Origin: Diaporthe sp. PMI_573
Lineage: Eukaryota; Ascomycota; Sordariomycetes; Diaporthales; Diaporthaceae
Length of the DNA stretch: 64,000 nt
Assembly: GCA_021399435.1 (NCBI GenBank)
Contig: JAJTUP010000049.1
Location: forward strand, 372,001-436,000
Direction of reading: 5' to 3'
A program made the translations under genes and the position numbers. Of the stretch, positions 45,601 to 57,685 are shown one piece after another (within the stretch, counting starts at the first letter, position 1; the number at the start of each line of letters is the position of its first letter). Under the pieces are notes generated by a model. It saw nothing but the letters and a program-made list of their open reading frames with translations, made no database searches and was not told the DNA's origin.

Positions 45601-45687
45601 TCCACCACAACCAAGAGCAGCACCAAGAGCAGCACCAAGAACAACAAAACAAATACCACCAGAACTCCTGGTTGCTTCTCACTCAAA
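42643..45687. other. Long divergent intergenic region between hydrolase and ErdS genes
   Basis: About 3 kb without a supported gene. It should contain both promoters. Many short frames exist on both strands but none shows motifs. The last 130 nt before 45688 are CAACAACACC/ACCAAGAGCAGC-rich and could be a 5' leader or an N-terminal extension (see next gene). Confidence 0.45.
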
Positions 45688-48498
45688 ATGACAGCCCTGC
45701 AAAATGCATTCAGGGCATTGTCCCCACGGTCCAGCGCTGATCACGGCGCGAGGCCCAACGACAACGCCCACACAAACGGCCATGCGCGCAGCAGATCATC
45801 TGGCTCCAGCTCGAGCCTGGGCAAGGCCAGCCGCCGAACAGAGGAGAGGAACGCCAGGAAGGAGACCAAGGCCTTGAGGCTGCAGGCCGAACGGGAGGAG
45901 GTAGAGGAGAGGAGGAAGCTCGAGGACCAGCTCGCCATGCAGGAGGAGGACGACGAGACCCGCGCGAGGTACGGCTTGGCCATGGACGCAAAGGAGCTTC
46001 TCTCCATCCGGGAGGTTACTGAACTCCCGGCCGGTAAAGAGGTCACCTTCCGCGCCCGCATACACCACCAGCGCAACGTCTCAAAGCATCTCGACTTTCT
46101 GCTCTTCCGCGACCAGACCCACTCCATCCAGGGCGTCCTGCAGCACGACACCTCCCACTTTGTCAAGTGGGTGCAGCGCCTCGAGCCAGAGTCCCTCGTC
46201 CAGGTCACCGGCACTCTTCAGCCTCCCCCGGAGCCGGTCCGCTCAGCGACCCACAAGGACCTTGAGGTCAAGATTTACTCCGTCCACGTCGTCAACGCCG
46301 CCCGCGACCTGCCCTTCGACAATTACGAGCCCCCAGAGACCACCCAGGCGCGCCTGAACAACCGCATCCTCGACCTCAGGCACCCAAGCAACCAGGCTCT
46401 GTTCCGCATCAGGGCCATGGTCACACGCAAGTTCCGCGAGGTTCTCGACCGCGATGGCTTCATGGAGATCCAGACTCCCAAGCTGCAGCCCGCAGCCACA
46501 GAGAGCGGTGCCGAGGTCTTCAAGGTCAACTATTTCGGGCGCCGCGCCTTCCTGGCCCAGAGCCCCCAGCTGGCCAAGCAGATGACTGTCTCTGCCGACT
46601 TTGGCAGGGTGTATGAGGTAGGTTACTGACACTGTTTCTCCTTCCCCTTGGAAAACCTGCTTTCTCCTCAAGATGCCCAGCCTCACTTGGACGGCTTCCT
46701 CCTTCCACCGAGCTTGCCGCCGCTTGGTAGCCCTCAAACGTCCATCGTGCTTGTCCAGTTGGATAGAAACTGACTTGTCCAATAGATCGGTCCAGTCTTC
46801 CGCGCGGAAAATTCAAACACCAAACGCCATCTTGCCGAGTACACTGGTCTCGACGTTGAGATGGCTATCCAAAAAGACTATCACGAGGTAATCCGCGAAG
46901 TCGATAGCTTCCTCAAAGAGGTGTTCCGTACCCTGCAGTCCATGCCCGAGCTCCAGATCGTTCGTGAGCGGTGGCCATCCGAGGATCTCGTCTGGCTCGA
47001 GGAGACGCCCATCATCCCCTTCACCGAGGGTCTCCAGATGCTGCGCGACGACGGGATCGATGTCGACGAGGAGGATTTGTCGACCAGGAACGAGATACGC
47101 CTCGGCGAACTCGTCAAGGAAAAGTACAAGACCGATTACTACGTTCTGGACAAGTTCCCCACCAACGCGCGACCATTCTACACCATGAAGGACGCCAACG
47201 ACCCCAAGTGGACCAACTCTTTCGACATGTTTATCCGCGGCCAGGAGATCTGCTCCGGTGGCCAACGTATTCACGACGCCACCAGGCTGCGGGAGAACAT
47301 GAAGCAGATGGGCATGTCAGAAGACGGCATGGAGTACTACCTCGCAGCCTTCGACCTCGGCGCCCCACCCCACGCCGGTGCTGGTCTCGGTCTTGAGCGC
47401 ATCCTCGCCTGGACCCTCCAGCTCGTTGATGTGAGATATGCGACCCTGTACCACCGCGACCCCAAGTCCATGCCTGAGCGGAACGTGCGCCTCCCCCACC
47501 CAGACTGCGACACCAAGCACGTTAGGCCGGAGGGCATCAACGATTACCCACTCGAGAAGCTGATCGCCAACTACGGCGACGCTACCAACACGTCGTGGCT
47601 TGACGACCGGTTCGAGATCTGGCGGCACGGCACCACGGGCGCGGTCGTGGGGTATGTCAAAAAGGACAACAAATTTGCCATGATAACAGGCGACCCGCTC
47701 TGCGACCCGTCCCAGGTTAGCGAAGTCGCCAAGGCCTTTGTCAAATTCGTTGAGAAGGACCTGAAGCTCACGCCCATCTGGATGCTGGTGTCCGAGTCCG
47801 TGCAGGAAGTCCTCGGCCGTAGCCTGGGATGGCGCACCCTCACCTGCGTTGAGGAGCAGCGCGTGGACGCTGACAAGCACGCTGCCGGTCCGCAGGGCCG
47901 CGAGGCGCGAAAGGTCGAGCGCGAGGGCATTAATATCGAAGAGCTCCGGCCCGACGAGGAATTCATCCGCCGCGCGGACTCAGCCATAGAGCAGTGGTTG
48001 GAGAAGCGCAAGGGCAAGAAGCAGGTGCATCTGACCGAGATCAGGCCCTGGGTCGACATGGACCACCGCCGCTACTTCGCGGCGCAGAAGGATGTCGAGG
48101 AGGACGGCAAGAAGGTCAAGAAGGTCATGGCCATGGTGGTTCTGGCGCAGCTGTCGCCCCGGCACGGCTGGCAGGTCAAGTGGGCGCTTGACTTCCCCGG
48201 CACGCCGTCGGGCGTCATCGAGGCGACCATCCAGACGGCACTTGCGGCCCTGCACGGGCCCGTCACCTTCGGCGCTGGCGTCAGCGAGAAGTTGGTGCCC
48301 GGTGCACACCTGGGCGGCGTCCGCGCCAAGTTTCTCGCCAAGACGTACGACACCATCATCAAGAGCCTGCGTCTGAACAAGAAGAGCGAGTTTCGCGAGA
48401 AGTTCGGCGCGTATGGTGAGCCGGTCTACGTTTGCTACCCTCGCATGGGTCTCGGCGTGCGGGACTTCAAGCACATTATCCAGTTTTTCGAGGACTAA
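45688..48498 (+). CDS. erdS: AspRS-DUF2156 fusion: ergosteryl-3-beta-O-L-aspartate synthase (ErdS)
   Basis: Exons 45688-46617 and 46786-48498, 880 aa; the intron (168 nt) ends CCAATAG. It charges tRNA-Asp and passes aspartate to the 3-beta-OH of ergosterol. Order: basic helical N-terminus; OB-fold (FRARIHHQRNVSK); class II AspRS core with motif 1 near FMEIQTPKL, motif 2 (GPVFRAENSN, split by the intron at its start) and motif 3 (AGAGLGLERI, about 506-515); from about 559 a DUF2156 / GNAT-type aminoacyl-transferase domain (SWLDDRFEIWRHGTTGAVVGYV, then ITGDPLCDPSQ and WMLVSESVQEVLGRSLGWRT) to the C-terminus. This fusion is known only for ErdS. The frame opens earlier at 45556 (924 aa), but that ATG has a T at -3 and the added segment is low-complexity Thr/Ser/Lys, so I favour 45688 (CAAAATGAC). 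A separate housekeeping AspRS is expected elsewhere. Confidence 0.93.
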
Positions 48499-49328
48499 GT
48501 ATTGGAGGTTGTTAGTAATGGTGGCACTGAGATACCCAGAGGAGTTTAGATGTTGTATACCCACGAGAGGATAGAGGAGGTGTGTCACCAGAATACATGT
48601 TCCAAACGGGAGTGTAGGAACAGACAAACACCGTCTGGAACGGAAACTCCCTAAAGAAAACGGCTGCATTTGGGAGTTGGGCGGTCTTGATTTTGTCCCT
48701 TTGTCTCTTTTTTTTATTTCTTATCCTTCGCGACATTATCGAGTACCCCCGAGAGCAAGCATTTGCAGAATTAATTTTCCAAGCGCGCGAGGCAATTATA
48801 ATGAGAAAGAAGATAGATGAGCATAGATACCATAGAACAGGAGCATCTTTTTCTATTTAGTACTGTCCATCGCCCTGACATAGTACCTAACTCCCTGTCA
48901 GGGGTCTTGGTCCCGTCGTCATGGATCTGCCGTCTCATATGTGCTAGCGATGTGGTGTGCTGATGCTCAGCACTGGGCAGCACCTCTCCACTGCAACACT
49001 ACATACCGACCTATACTGGCCTAAGGCAGCCGAGTCTTGGCCGGCCCGGCTGGAGGGGAAGTCCCTCTCTACCCGAGGACACTGACTCTCGTCCTCTTTC
49101 GACGGTAGGGGCGGCCGCAGTGACAACCCGCCGGTTAAACGGCTGAATAGACCGCGTGCATTAGCTCCCGCCGCTCCTCGTCCTTGGCGGGAGCTCGCGA
49201 CTCGCTATATATCCTCACGATGGCCTGTCTCACAAGACGTCTCGAAATTTCGCATAATTCTGGATTCTTCCAGTCAAGACCTTCGTCACTCACTCACTAG
49301 TACTGTTTCCGTAACTCGCACCACAACC
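48499..49328. other. Intergenic region with promoter of GH43 gene
   Basis: 3' flank of ErdS and the GH43 promoter with a TATA box at about 49206. No further gene is seen. Confidence 0.5.
49206..49211 (+). promoter_or_regulatory. TATA box of GH43 gene
   Basis: TATATA about 120 nt upstream of the ATG at 49329, in an otherwise GC-rich promoter. Confidence 0.45.
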
Positions 49329-51068
49329 ATGCCGCCCATCCGCAACCCAATCCTCCCGGGCTTCAACGCCGACCCGTCCATCCTCCGCGTCGGAGATGAC
49401 TACTACATCGCGACCTCGACCTTTGAGTGGTTCCCTGGCGTGCAGATTCACCACTCGACTGACCTGGCCAACTGGGACCTCGTCTGCCGGCCGCTGACGC
49501 GCAAGTCCCAGCTTGACATGCGAGGGAACCCGGACTCGTGTGGCATATGGGCGCCGTGTTTGACGCATGACGGTGAGTTTTAAAGATGGCAATGCTTCCT
49601 CATCGGCCTGGGCGTAGCATATTGCCTTCTCTTTCTCCCCAATTATGAGTGGGCACCCATTTACTGACGATCCGCAGGCGAAAAGTTCTGGCTAGTGTAC
49701 ACAGACGTCAAGCGCAAGGACGGCAGCTTCAAGGACACGCACAACTACATCGTCCACAGCGAGCACATCACGGGCCCCTGGAGCGACCCCGTGCACGCAA
49801 ACAGCAGCGGCTTCGACCCATCCCTGTTCCACGACCCCACCACGGGCAAGAAGTGGTTCGTCAACATGCTCTGGGACCACCGCCGGCGCGGCGGCCTGCT
49901 GGGCAACTCAGCCTTTGCGGGCATCGCCCTCCAGGAGTTCGATCCGGCCCAGGGGAAGCTCGTGGGGCCCAAGAAGAACGTCTACCCCGGCACGGAACTT
50001 GCCCTCGTCGAGGGACCGCACCTTTACTATCGCGAGGGGTGGTATTACCTCCTCACCGCCGAGGGCGGCACGGGCTACGAGCATGCCATCACGCTCGCGC
50101 GCGCAAGGGACATCTGGGGTCCCTATGAGGATCACCCGCAGAAGCATATCCTCAGCAGCAAGGACCACCCGCACGTCGCGCTGCAGCGCGCCGGGCACGG
50201 GGATATCGTCGAGACGAAAGATGGGAGGACGTACCTTGTTCACCTGTGCGGTCGGCCCACCACGCAGCAACGGAGGTGTGTGCTGGGACGGGAGACTTCG
50301 ATCCAGGAGTGTCACTGGGCGGAGGACGGGTGGCTGTATGTTAAGGATGGACCCGTGCCGAGTTTGTGGGTTGATGTGCCTGGCACGAGGGACGAGGAGA
50401 AGTACTGGGCTGAGTCTCGGTATTCGTTTGACGGCGAGCTGCACAAGGATCTTCAGTGGCTGAGGACGCCTGAGCCGGAGAGGATCTTCAAGGTCGGTGA
50501 TGGGAAGCTCACGCTCTTCGGACGGGAAGCCATCGGCAGCTGGTTCGAGCAGGCGCTCGTCGCGAGGCGCCAGACGCACTTCAGTTATGATGCCGAGACG
50601 GTGGTGGATTTCCAACCCGAGGACGAGAGGCAGTTTGCTGGGCTGACGGCGTACTACTGCCGGTACAACTTCTTCTACCTCACCGTCACGGCCGACTCGG
50701 ACGGTGAGAGAGAGCTGCTCCTCATGATCTCGGATGTGTCGTGGCCTGATGGGAACCTGAATAAGCAGCCCTTGCTCCAGCCAGTGAAGATACCCAAGGA
50801 CGGGAAGGTGAAGCTGTCGCTTACGATCCGCGGGCCCAAGCTGCAGTTCTCCTATGCTGTTGGGAGTGATGGGCTGAAGGAGATCGGGCCGGTGCTGGAT
50901 GCTTCAATTTTGTCTGATGAGTGCGGCGGGCACCAGGTGCATGGCTCTTTTACCGGGGCGTTTGTTGGTGTGGCTTGCTCGGATCTGAATGGCACGGCCA
51001 GGGGGGCGACTTTTGATCACTTTGTGTATCGACCTGTCAAGCATGAGTCTGATCGTTATGAGATCTGA
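49329..51068 (+). CDS. Glycoside hydrolase family 43, beta-xylosidase type
   Basis: Exons 49329-49572 and 49678-51068 (intron 105 nt, GTGAGT to CCGCAG) give 544 aa. The N-terminus starts [13 protein letters not shown], where the Asp is the GH43 general base. The pKa-modulating Asp is in [10 protein letters not shown] and the general-acid Glu in [17 protein letters not shown] and the RETSIQ segment are typical of GH43 beta-xylosidases. The second half is the beta-sandwich C-terminal domain ([19 protein letters not shown]). It should release xylose from the non-reducing ends of xylo-oligosaccharides, possibly with arabinofuranosidase side activity. There is no signal peptide, so it probably acts inside the cell on imported oligosaccharides. 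Length and domain order are normal. Carbon-source control is likely but no XlnR site was found by eye. Confidence 0.93.
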
Positions 51069-52114
51069 TGGCTCTTACTAGATCTCACAAATGACAAGTA
51101 CGAGGCTTAGATCGCGCCTTTGTGAGCAGCTAATATGGCATCGACTGATCTTCACCTTTAGCTCACACCCGAACGCTCAAGAGATCAAGATAGAATGCGA
51201 CAGCATCCTTACAGAGATAGTCGGGTCAGGATCCCGGCGCAGATATTTCCTCAGAAGACCCAGCTCGTCCCCGGTGGTAGACCCTGGTTCGAGAATGTCC
51301 CGTCGGTAGGTACCGCCTCCCTTCATCCCGTACGTTCTCATTGATGATGTCTGTCAACTCGGAGCACGTGCCCTGGGTGAGCAAGGGTCCAAACATGCCT
51401 GTGAACGTTCTTAAAGCGAGGAAGTTGTCTTCGATCGTGACTTTCGCTCATATGCCATGTGGGACAAGCCCAAGATCCGCGCTCGTTTTCGCCCGATCGC
51501 CCAAAAGTAACCAGCTGCCTGTGTATTCACCGAGTTTTAAGAGTCGAGAAGTCGGGCTAAGATCCAGGAAAGAAGCTGCTTGTCTCGATGGGGCTGGATC
51601 GTCATTGGGAACAACTTTCAAAGCCAGCCTGTACATAGCCAAACGAAACTTAATTTGTCCCATCATCATGCATCGTCTGTCTGATGTCCCACGGGATGTC
51701 GTAGGTGTAGCCGCGACGTGCTATCACGGGAACCGACGCCGCCTCGAGAGACACGGTGCCAGCATAGGAGAAAAGGGCAGGCTGTGTGATTACTGTGGCC
51801 AGATGGTACCAAGGTAGCTGGTAAACTGCCGTCCAGACAGCCCTGGAGGCTGGCATATGATTGACCAAGCGTCCGGTGAATCTAGTATGTTGTAGTAGCC
51901 AGTGGTGTTAGGCAAGATCAAAGGAGAGGTTCTGGGTGGAATTCACTTTTTGAGCTCCCAGAGGTTTGAACCCAATTCAAGACAGCTTCCTTGACGTGGA
52001 CTCGGGGGGTTGCTGCCACACTTCACCTCCCTCCACGGTTTCAACAGTCAACAAAACATCTCGGCCACTGAGTCGCCCTTCCTCTCTCATCCACAACCCA
52101 CACGGGCCAACAAG
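51069..52114. other. Intergenic region with decayed coding-like sequence on the minus strand
   Basis: On the minus strand from about 51870 down to 51200, several frames in a row look coding: PASRAVWTAVYQLPWYHLAT with RRGYTYDIPWDIRQTM, then LFARSPKS-opposite frame pieces, then LALRTFTGMFGPLLTQGTCS and TTGDELGLLRKYLRRDPDPT. They are interrupted by stops and frame changes. I do not recognise the family. A broken gene is the simplest reading. Confidence 0.3.
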
Positions 52115-52767
52115 ATGTGTGTCATCCTCAACTACGCCTGCCAGACGTGCAAACAGGAGACTGGCCAACGCGACTTCGTGCGCCACACCGACGGCCAGCG
52201 CTTCGCCATCCCCGACCCTGCGATGCAAGTCGTCGCCTTCTGCACCGAAGTCAACACCCTCAACGTCGTTATCCAGCAGCCATCCCTGCAATCGCCCAGG
52301 TTCCCCTGCGCGAACCCAGACTGCTTCGGCGGCAAAGCAAAGTACGATAAGGACAAGTTCGAGGACGAGGAGGGGCAGATCGTCGGCCTCGTGAGCTTCA
52401 CCGCCGAGGTCGTGGCCGAAGATGGTCGGCCCTACAACGACGTCAACAAGACCCTCGAGGAGATGGGCATCCCGCTGATGGAGATGATCAATCTCCCTGG
52501 TGCCAAGCTGGCCAAGTGGACGGGTCTTGCTATGGATAAGCTGAAGGAGATGGCTGAGAACGGCGACGACATCGGGGCCGTCCAGAAGGTAGGATGACTA
52601 GTCTCATACTAGACATGGATTTTGTTCATTTCAGCATGGCTGACGGAGCTTCTCCCTAGGCCCTGACAAATATCACTGGCATGACCTACCCCGTCAGCGC
52701 CATCTACAGCAAGGCGTCTGCGCTTGGACTCAGTCGGAATTGCTTTCCAAAGACCAAGAAGGCATGA
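52115..52767 (+). CDS. Small unknown protein with CxxC and CxxxxC motifs
   Basis: Exons 52115-52588 and 52660-52767 (intron 71 nt, GTAGGA to CCCTAG) give 193 aa. It starts MCVILNYACQTCKQETG. A second cysteine pair occurs in FPCANPDCFGG. The two pairs could bind one zinc ion, or the first alone could be redox active. The rest is helical (NKTLEEMGIPLMEMINLPG, then TGLAMDKLKEMAENGDD). No signal peptide is seen. The intron keeps the frame and the downstream exon continues helical content to a clean stop, so the gene is likely real. I do not know the family. Confidence 0.7.
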
Positions 52768-53631
52768 TCTGTCGAAAACCTCGGAAGGAATGCATTGGAG
52801 CAAGTCTTGTTGGAAAACATGGGACCGTTTCGCTAGAAAGAGCAGGGTGTAAGGGAACTGGCAACGCTTTATTGCCGAGCATGCCAGCAATTCATCACCT
52901 ACAGGCTGCACTACTGTACCTAGATGAGCTTCACGGGAATTGGATTCCGCAGCCTCGAACCACAAAGAATCATGTACATAAAGGCATCAGAATTCAGAAA
53001 ATTGATCGCCGTCACCAACAATGCCATTGGTAGCGGACAACATGTGGCCTTTAAAATTACCTCTGTTCCTTCTCCTGCCTTTTGTCGAACTGCGACGAGT
53101 CACATGGTGATGTCTCTCACTCTCGTGCTGGACCCCTCGCTGGATTCGCCGTGAGTTCTCTGAGCGAATCCTTCGTCGTATGCGGGTTATATCAAGCCCG
53201 TGATGAACCTGTTTGGAAGAATGGGCTTTGTTAACAGGCGATACCCAGTTCTTTCCTCAAAAGATCGAGGCATTGACGAGCCGCCCCGATGAGGACCAGA
53301 CAAGAGGCTCCATTGGTGAACACAACATGTGCTGCTCGAGGTTTCAATGGAGATAGAATGGTACCTCTCCGGGCCGCTCTCGTCGCACTCGACCAGGCCC
53401 AAGGAGGCTGCATATCCATCCAGAGGAAAGATATCAGCCAGTCTTCTCTCACGCGTTGGATTCTAGGATCTCATCTGCAGCAATGTAGTGAGGTTTACTG
53501 GAAGACACTGGACGTGTAGTGTGTCCAAGGGCGCTGTCGGCCCGAGATACAGAAGACTCGACCGCATCGTCCAAAGGCCGCAGGAAAGGCAGTGCTGACT
53601 TGTTGACGGGAGGTCCACTGGCAACGGTTGT
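52768..53631. other. Intergenic region
   Basis: No supported gene. Short minus-strand frames at 53187-53452 have no recognisable motif. Confidence 0.4.
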
Positions 53632-56600
53632 TCACTCCTGTTCCTCGGGAACGCCGAAGTATCCCGGACAGATTCGTACTGACTCCTTGGGATCCAGTCG
53701 TGATGGCCGGTGCGTCTGCACCATCTCGTGCTGGTGGGCGATCCTCCCTCGCCACCATCTCTTCACAGCCATGAGACGAATCCAATAATCCTTGGCCGAC
53801 TCGTGTACCTGTCTCTCCGCCGCGCCGGTGATGATCACCTCCGCTTTCAGAATCCCGCTCCAAGGTTTCACGTTGCCAGTGGTGTGGGCTGATGAAGTGG
53901 TCTCCTCTGGATCTGAAATTTTTCTCTGTTCCGTGAACCGATCAACCAACAACCAAGTCAGTATGGCCTTGTGGTTCTTGGCAACATCAACAGCTGACCG
54001 TAATCCTTTCACTCCGAGGTAGTTTATGGCGGCTCCATGCCGAACCAGGACCTTTACCGACCCTAGGCGCCCTGAGGAGCATGCCGCCATCAGAGCTGAG
54101 CCGCATGGAGATCCTTCAAAATTCACATCAGCACCTAGTCGAAGAAACTTGGACACCGCCAATGTCTGTCCAAGTGAAGCCAACATGCATAAGGGACTCC
54201 ATGAATTTCTTAGTTCGAGATTGGCCAACGCACGCAGCCTCTCCGGTCCAAGTCGTCGGAGATACATGTGGAAATGTTCGTTGAGCCATGCCGGGCCTCG
54301 ATTCATGATACGTGGTAGGTTTGCATAGTTTATTGGGCCGAATTGGTCAAAGGCACAATCAACATTCAGAAGAAACGAGGTGAACACATTTCTGAAAGAC
54401 GCGTACTGAATGGCCGACCAGCCACTGGAATTCTTGGCGTGGAATTGAAGACCACGGTTCAGAAGCCACACGAACAATTCCATGAATATCAGAATCCATG
54501 ACACTTCCATTCTCAACGAGAAATTTGACAACTTCGGAATGTTCGTTGCGCACGGCCAGATGGAGTGGCAGGCTACCGTCAGCTGACTTCAGATTAAGGT
54601 GACCGCCTTTGGAGTAGAGAAGCCTGACCATGTCGATCTCTCCTTGGAACGCTGCAAGGTGCATAGGGGTGAAGAGCTCAACGGACGCAGCGTCGAGGTC
54701 CGTTAGGAGCCCGTTGTCGACATAAAAACCCAGAACGTCACAATGACCTTGCCAGGCTGCCAAGTGTAGAGCATTTGCACCAGACACTGAGAGATCAAAA
54801 TCCCCGGCGCCCTCGATACATATGATGCAGGTCTGTCTCCACTTCACTTGCCAGTTTTGCCTTAAATTCGTACGGAGACGCACAAGAATATCCAGCCCAC
54901 CTTGGGCAGCAGCAGCCAACGCGGTGTCCACACCATCATTATCCGCCATAGTTGGGTTTGCGCCCCTGTCCAGTAGAGTCATGGCCGACTTTAAAGACCT
55001 TTCCCATAGGTGCCATACAACGGCGGGCCCCCCTCCATTGTCAATGCTGGTGCGCAGATTGACATCGATACCTCGATTCAGAAGCTCGTCAAGCTGCCAT
55101 TCCTTTTCACGCCCGACCAAATAATGAATCAGGCCTAATCCTCTATCTGGACATGGATTTATTTCATCCAAGTGCAAGGGTTCAGCGCGACCCAGTAGAA
55201 GTGTGAATATATGTTTAGCATCTGAGCCTTCGGCGGGATTGAGGCATGCCACCTCCAAAGCGGAACACTCGCTGATACGTTGATGCACGCTGACACCATT
55301 CTCGAGCAACACATCCGTCAACTCAACATCTGAAGCCTTGACGGCTGCTTTCAACAGCTTCGTAACGGCAACAGACTCGCGGAGACGTTCCCACAACGTC
55401 GTGTGCTTCAGCAGGCCACGGATAGCTTCGCTCGAAACGGGCCACAAATCGTGAAGATCATATCGTAGACGTTTCAACAAGGGCAGCACTCCGGCAATAT
55501 GTGCGATAGTCTCGTAAGAATGAACGAAGCCAAGTTTCAAAAGCATGGATACCGCCTTCGCAGTGACCTTCTCCCGAGTCCAGTCGATCGGACCCAGTTC
55601 ACCTTCATCCGTCCGCCAAATGGGGCTCACATTCTGGACACTGAGTGCGAAATGTTCCCACACAAGCTTCTTTTCTCGCTGGATGAAATCTTCCGATATA
55701 CGTGTAGCCAGCAGGTAGAGTACGTCGGAATCAAGCGCAGGAGACTCGGAACTGATGCAATTTTCGAGATAGGCGTCAAGCGGAAGCTTGTCGACAATGC
55801 GAAATCGCAATGCTTCCTGGGACATCCGGACCAACTGAAGTACAAATTCCTTGCCTGTTTTTGGTCCCACATGATGCAGGAGGGCTTTCGTTCCGGAATC
55901 GGTGCTGTTGAGTCCTATTCCTGCACCCAGAAGGAAATTGAATGCTCGATGTGTGCCTCCTGCCACACAAAGGGCATGAACAGGAACAGGGCCTCTCAAG
56001 CTTTCGAGGTCACAGTCACTCCATTCCAAAAACATCAGAGCGACCTCTTCCTGGCCAGCTTGAAGAGCAAGTATGATTGGCGTATACCCGTCCTCGTTCC
56101 GCCCCCTCAAAGCGGCCAGCATATTGTCTTTGGTCTCCGTCTCCAATACCGCCTTGACGAAACTGATCGAATGCAGTCCGAGATGAAGAATGTTTTGATT
56201 ATCTCGAGATTGCACATTGCAGCCCGTTCCTTTGGAAATGAACTCACGGACAACTTCGCAGAGGGCTGCATAAGATCCGTTATCGTACTCGCCCGGACTG
56301 TATTTGGCCAACCCATGGATCGGTAAAAGCCCTTGATGGTCCGGTTCTTTCACTTCCATTCCAGCAGCAAGCAGTATTTTGATCACTTCCATGCCGGCTA
56401 CATGAGACACTTCCTTGAAGACTGGTAATGTATTTTTGACGAATACAATGTTGCCATCCTCAGACAGGCCTGTCATGCGTGTGTTGGCTCTGGGATCCAT
56501 GAGCGCTCGCGTCAGCGTCTCAACATCGGCGCGCCTGATCGATGAGAGCAAAGTCCTGATAAGTGCATCCTTCGAAAGTGAAATATCTGCGTCGACAACA

Positions 56601-57304
56601 GATGGGTCTCTTGTGAAAGCGCACCCCAAATCCACAGCAAGTGACCATACTGCTTGGCACAAACAAAAATGGTCAGCGGACTTGTTTATCATTGGCCCCA
56701 GGCAGAGAACCAGGGTTTCAAGACGGCGTGCATTGTCGTCATTTTTGTTGTGGCCCTCCTCCAACAGGTTGAACTTCAATCCATCGAATTTGGCCAAACT
56801 GGTTTCATTCACACCAAAGCCGGCCTCGAGAAGCACAGTTGTCACACCCAAATTCTTCGTCAAGCAGGCCACACTTAACGCTGCTGTCACCAAGGCCTGC
56901 CCGTTGAAAGCACCAAGACGGGATTCGTTTCGCCTTAACATTACCCTGACAGTGTCCTCTGTGCTGCTTTTCGACAGATCTTCCTGGTCAGGAGTAAAGT
57001 AGCTTGACAGGAACCACCATGGGCGGCCGTTCTGCCAGCTGTTGCTGCGAATCTCCACACCTCGCACAGCACATTCCAGTGGACTACCAAAGCCACTCTG
57101 TCGATCAACTCTGGCTCCTTGGTCAAGGAGTTTAGAACAAATTACTGTCAATGACAAGTTTGCCGCCATGTGAAGTGTCGTGAAGCTGTCGTGCATCACA
57201 ACAGGGAGAAGCGTCGACATAAGCTGAGGACGGCTTCCCTGAAATGTGGATCCAGTGATGGCGTCCAATGGGTTTTGAGGCCCATCGCATAGACCGCTTG
57301 ACAT
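53632..57304 (-). pseudogene. Ankyrin-repeat protein gene, frameshifted and cut at its 5' end
   Basis: Two long minus frames make up one ankyrin protein. The first runs from about 57304 (ATG; the frame stays open up to the repeat edge near 57391) to about 54480. The second continues from there to a stop at 53632. Ankyrin units are clear: TTLHMAANLS, then NALHLAAWQGHCDVL, FTPMHLAAFQGEIDMVRLL, LPLHLAVRNEHSEVVKFLVE and, in the second frame, VWLLNRGLQFHAKNSSGWSA. The frame switch lies inside one ankyrin unit, next to a GG at about 54478-54484, and looks like one extra base. Together the frames encode about 1240 residues, mostly repeats. Upstream residues (EEALCWYRDVTHIGS) read into the inverted-repeat element, so the original N-terminus may be lost. 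Ankyrin arrays in fungi are common on NLR-like proteins. Confidence 0.7.
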
Positions 57305-57390
57305 CCTGTAAAGCCACCGGATTTTCTCGGACTTCGTAGACCCAATGTGCGTCACATCCCTGTACCAACACAGGGCTTCCTCCTCGAGAT

Positions 57391-57685
57391 CATCAGACTC
57401 TGTTGGTACGGCCCTGATGCCGTAGGTCAGAGGGTCTTTACACGTACAAATAGGCGAGCAAAAGCCATACTTTCATGGGTACGGGTTCGATTCTTGCTAC
57501 AGAAGGAAGAAAGGAAGCCATCGCCAGCATAGGCGCTAAAGCACTTTGTATAGTAGCCAGCGCCTTTACTAACTAAGCCAGACCGGCCCTTCTAATTAGC
57601 CACAGCCGGGCCTAGCATATAGCCCCTTAGATTTCCCTTAAACCTATACTAATAGTTTTTTAAATAGTGTAATATATAATATAAT
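57391..57685 (+). repeat. Dispersed element, copy A (plus orientation)
   Basis: From TGTTGGTACGGCCCTGATGC to an AT-rich tail near TTTTTTAAATAGTG. A reverse-complement copy lies at 62812-63116. It contains GGGTTCGATTCTTGC, close to a pol III B-box, suggesting a tRNA-derived SINE. It abuts the 5' end of the ankyrin pseudogene. Confidence 0.8.

Noticed and set aside
54430..54480. Possible 51-nt intron to explain the ankyrin frame switch
   Set aside because: GTTCGT to TTCCAG is a multiple of three and does not change frame, and it would delete good ankyrin sequence.
55499..56326. 275-codon plus frame opposite the ankyrin gene
   Set aside because: It lies wholly inside the ankyrin array on the other strand and has no motif.
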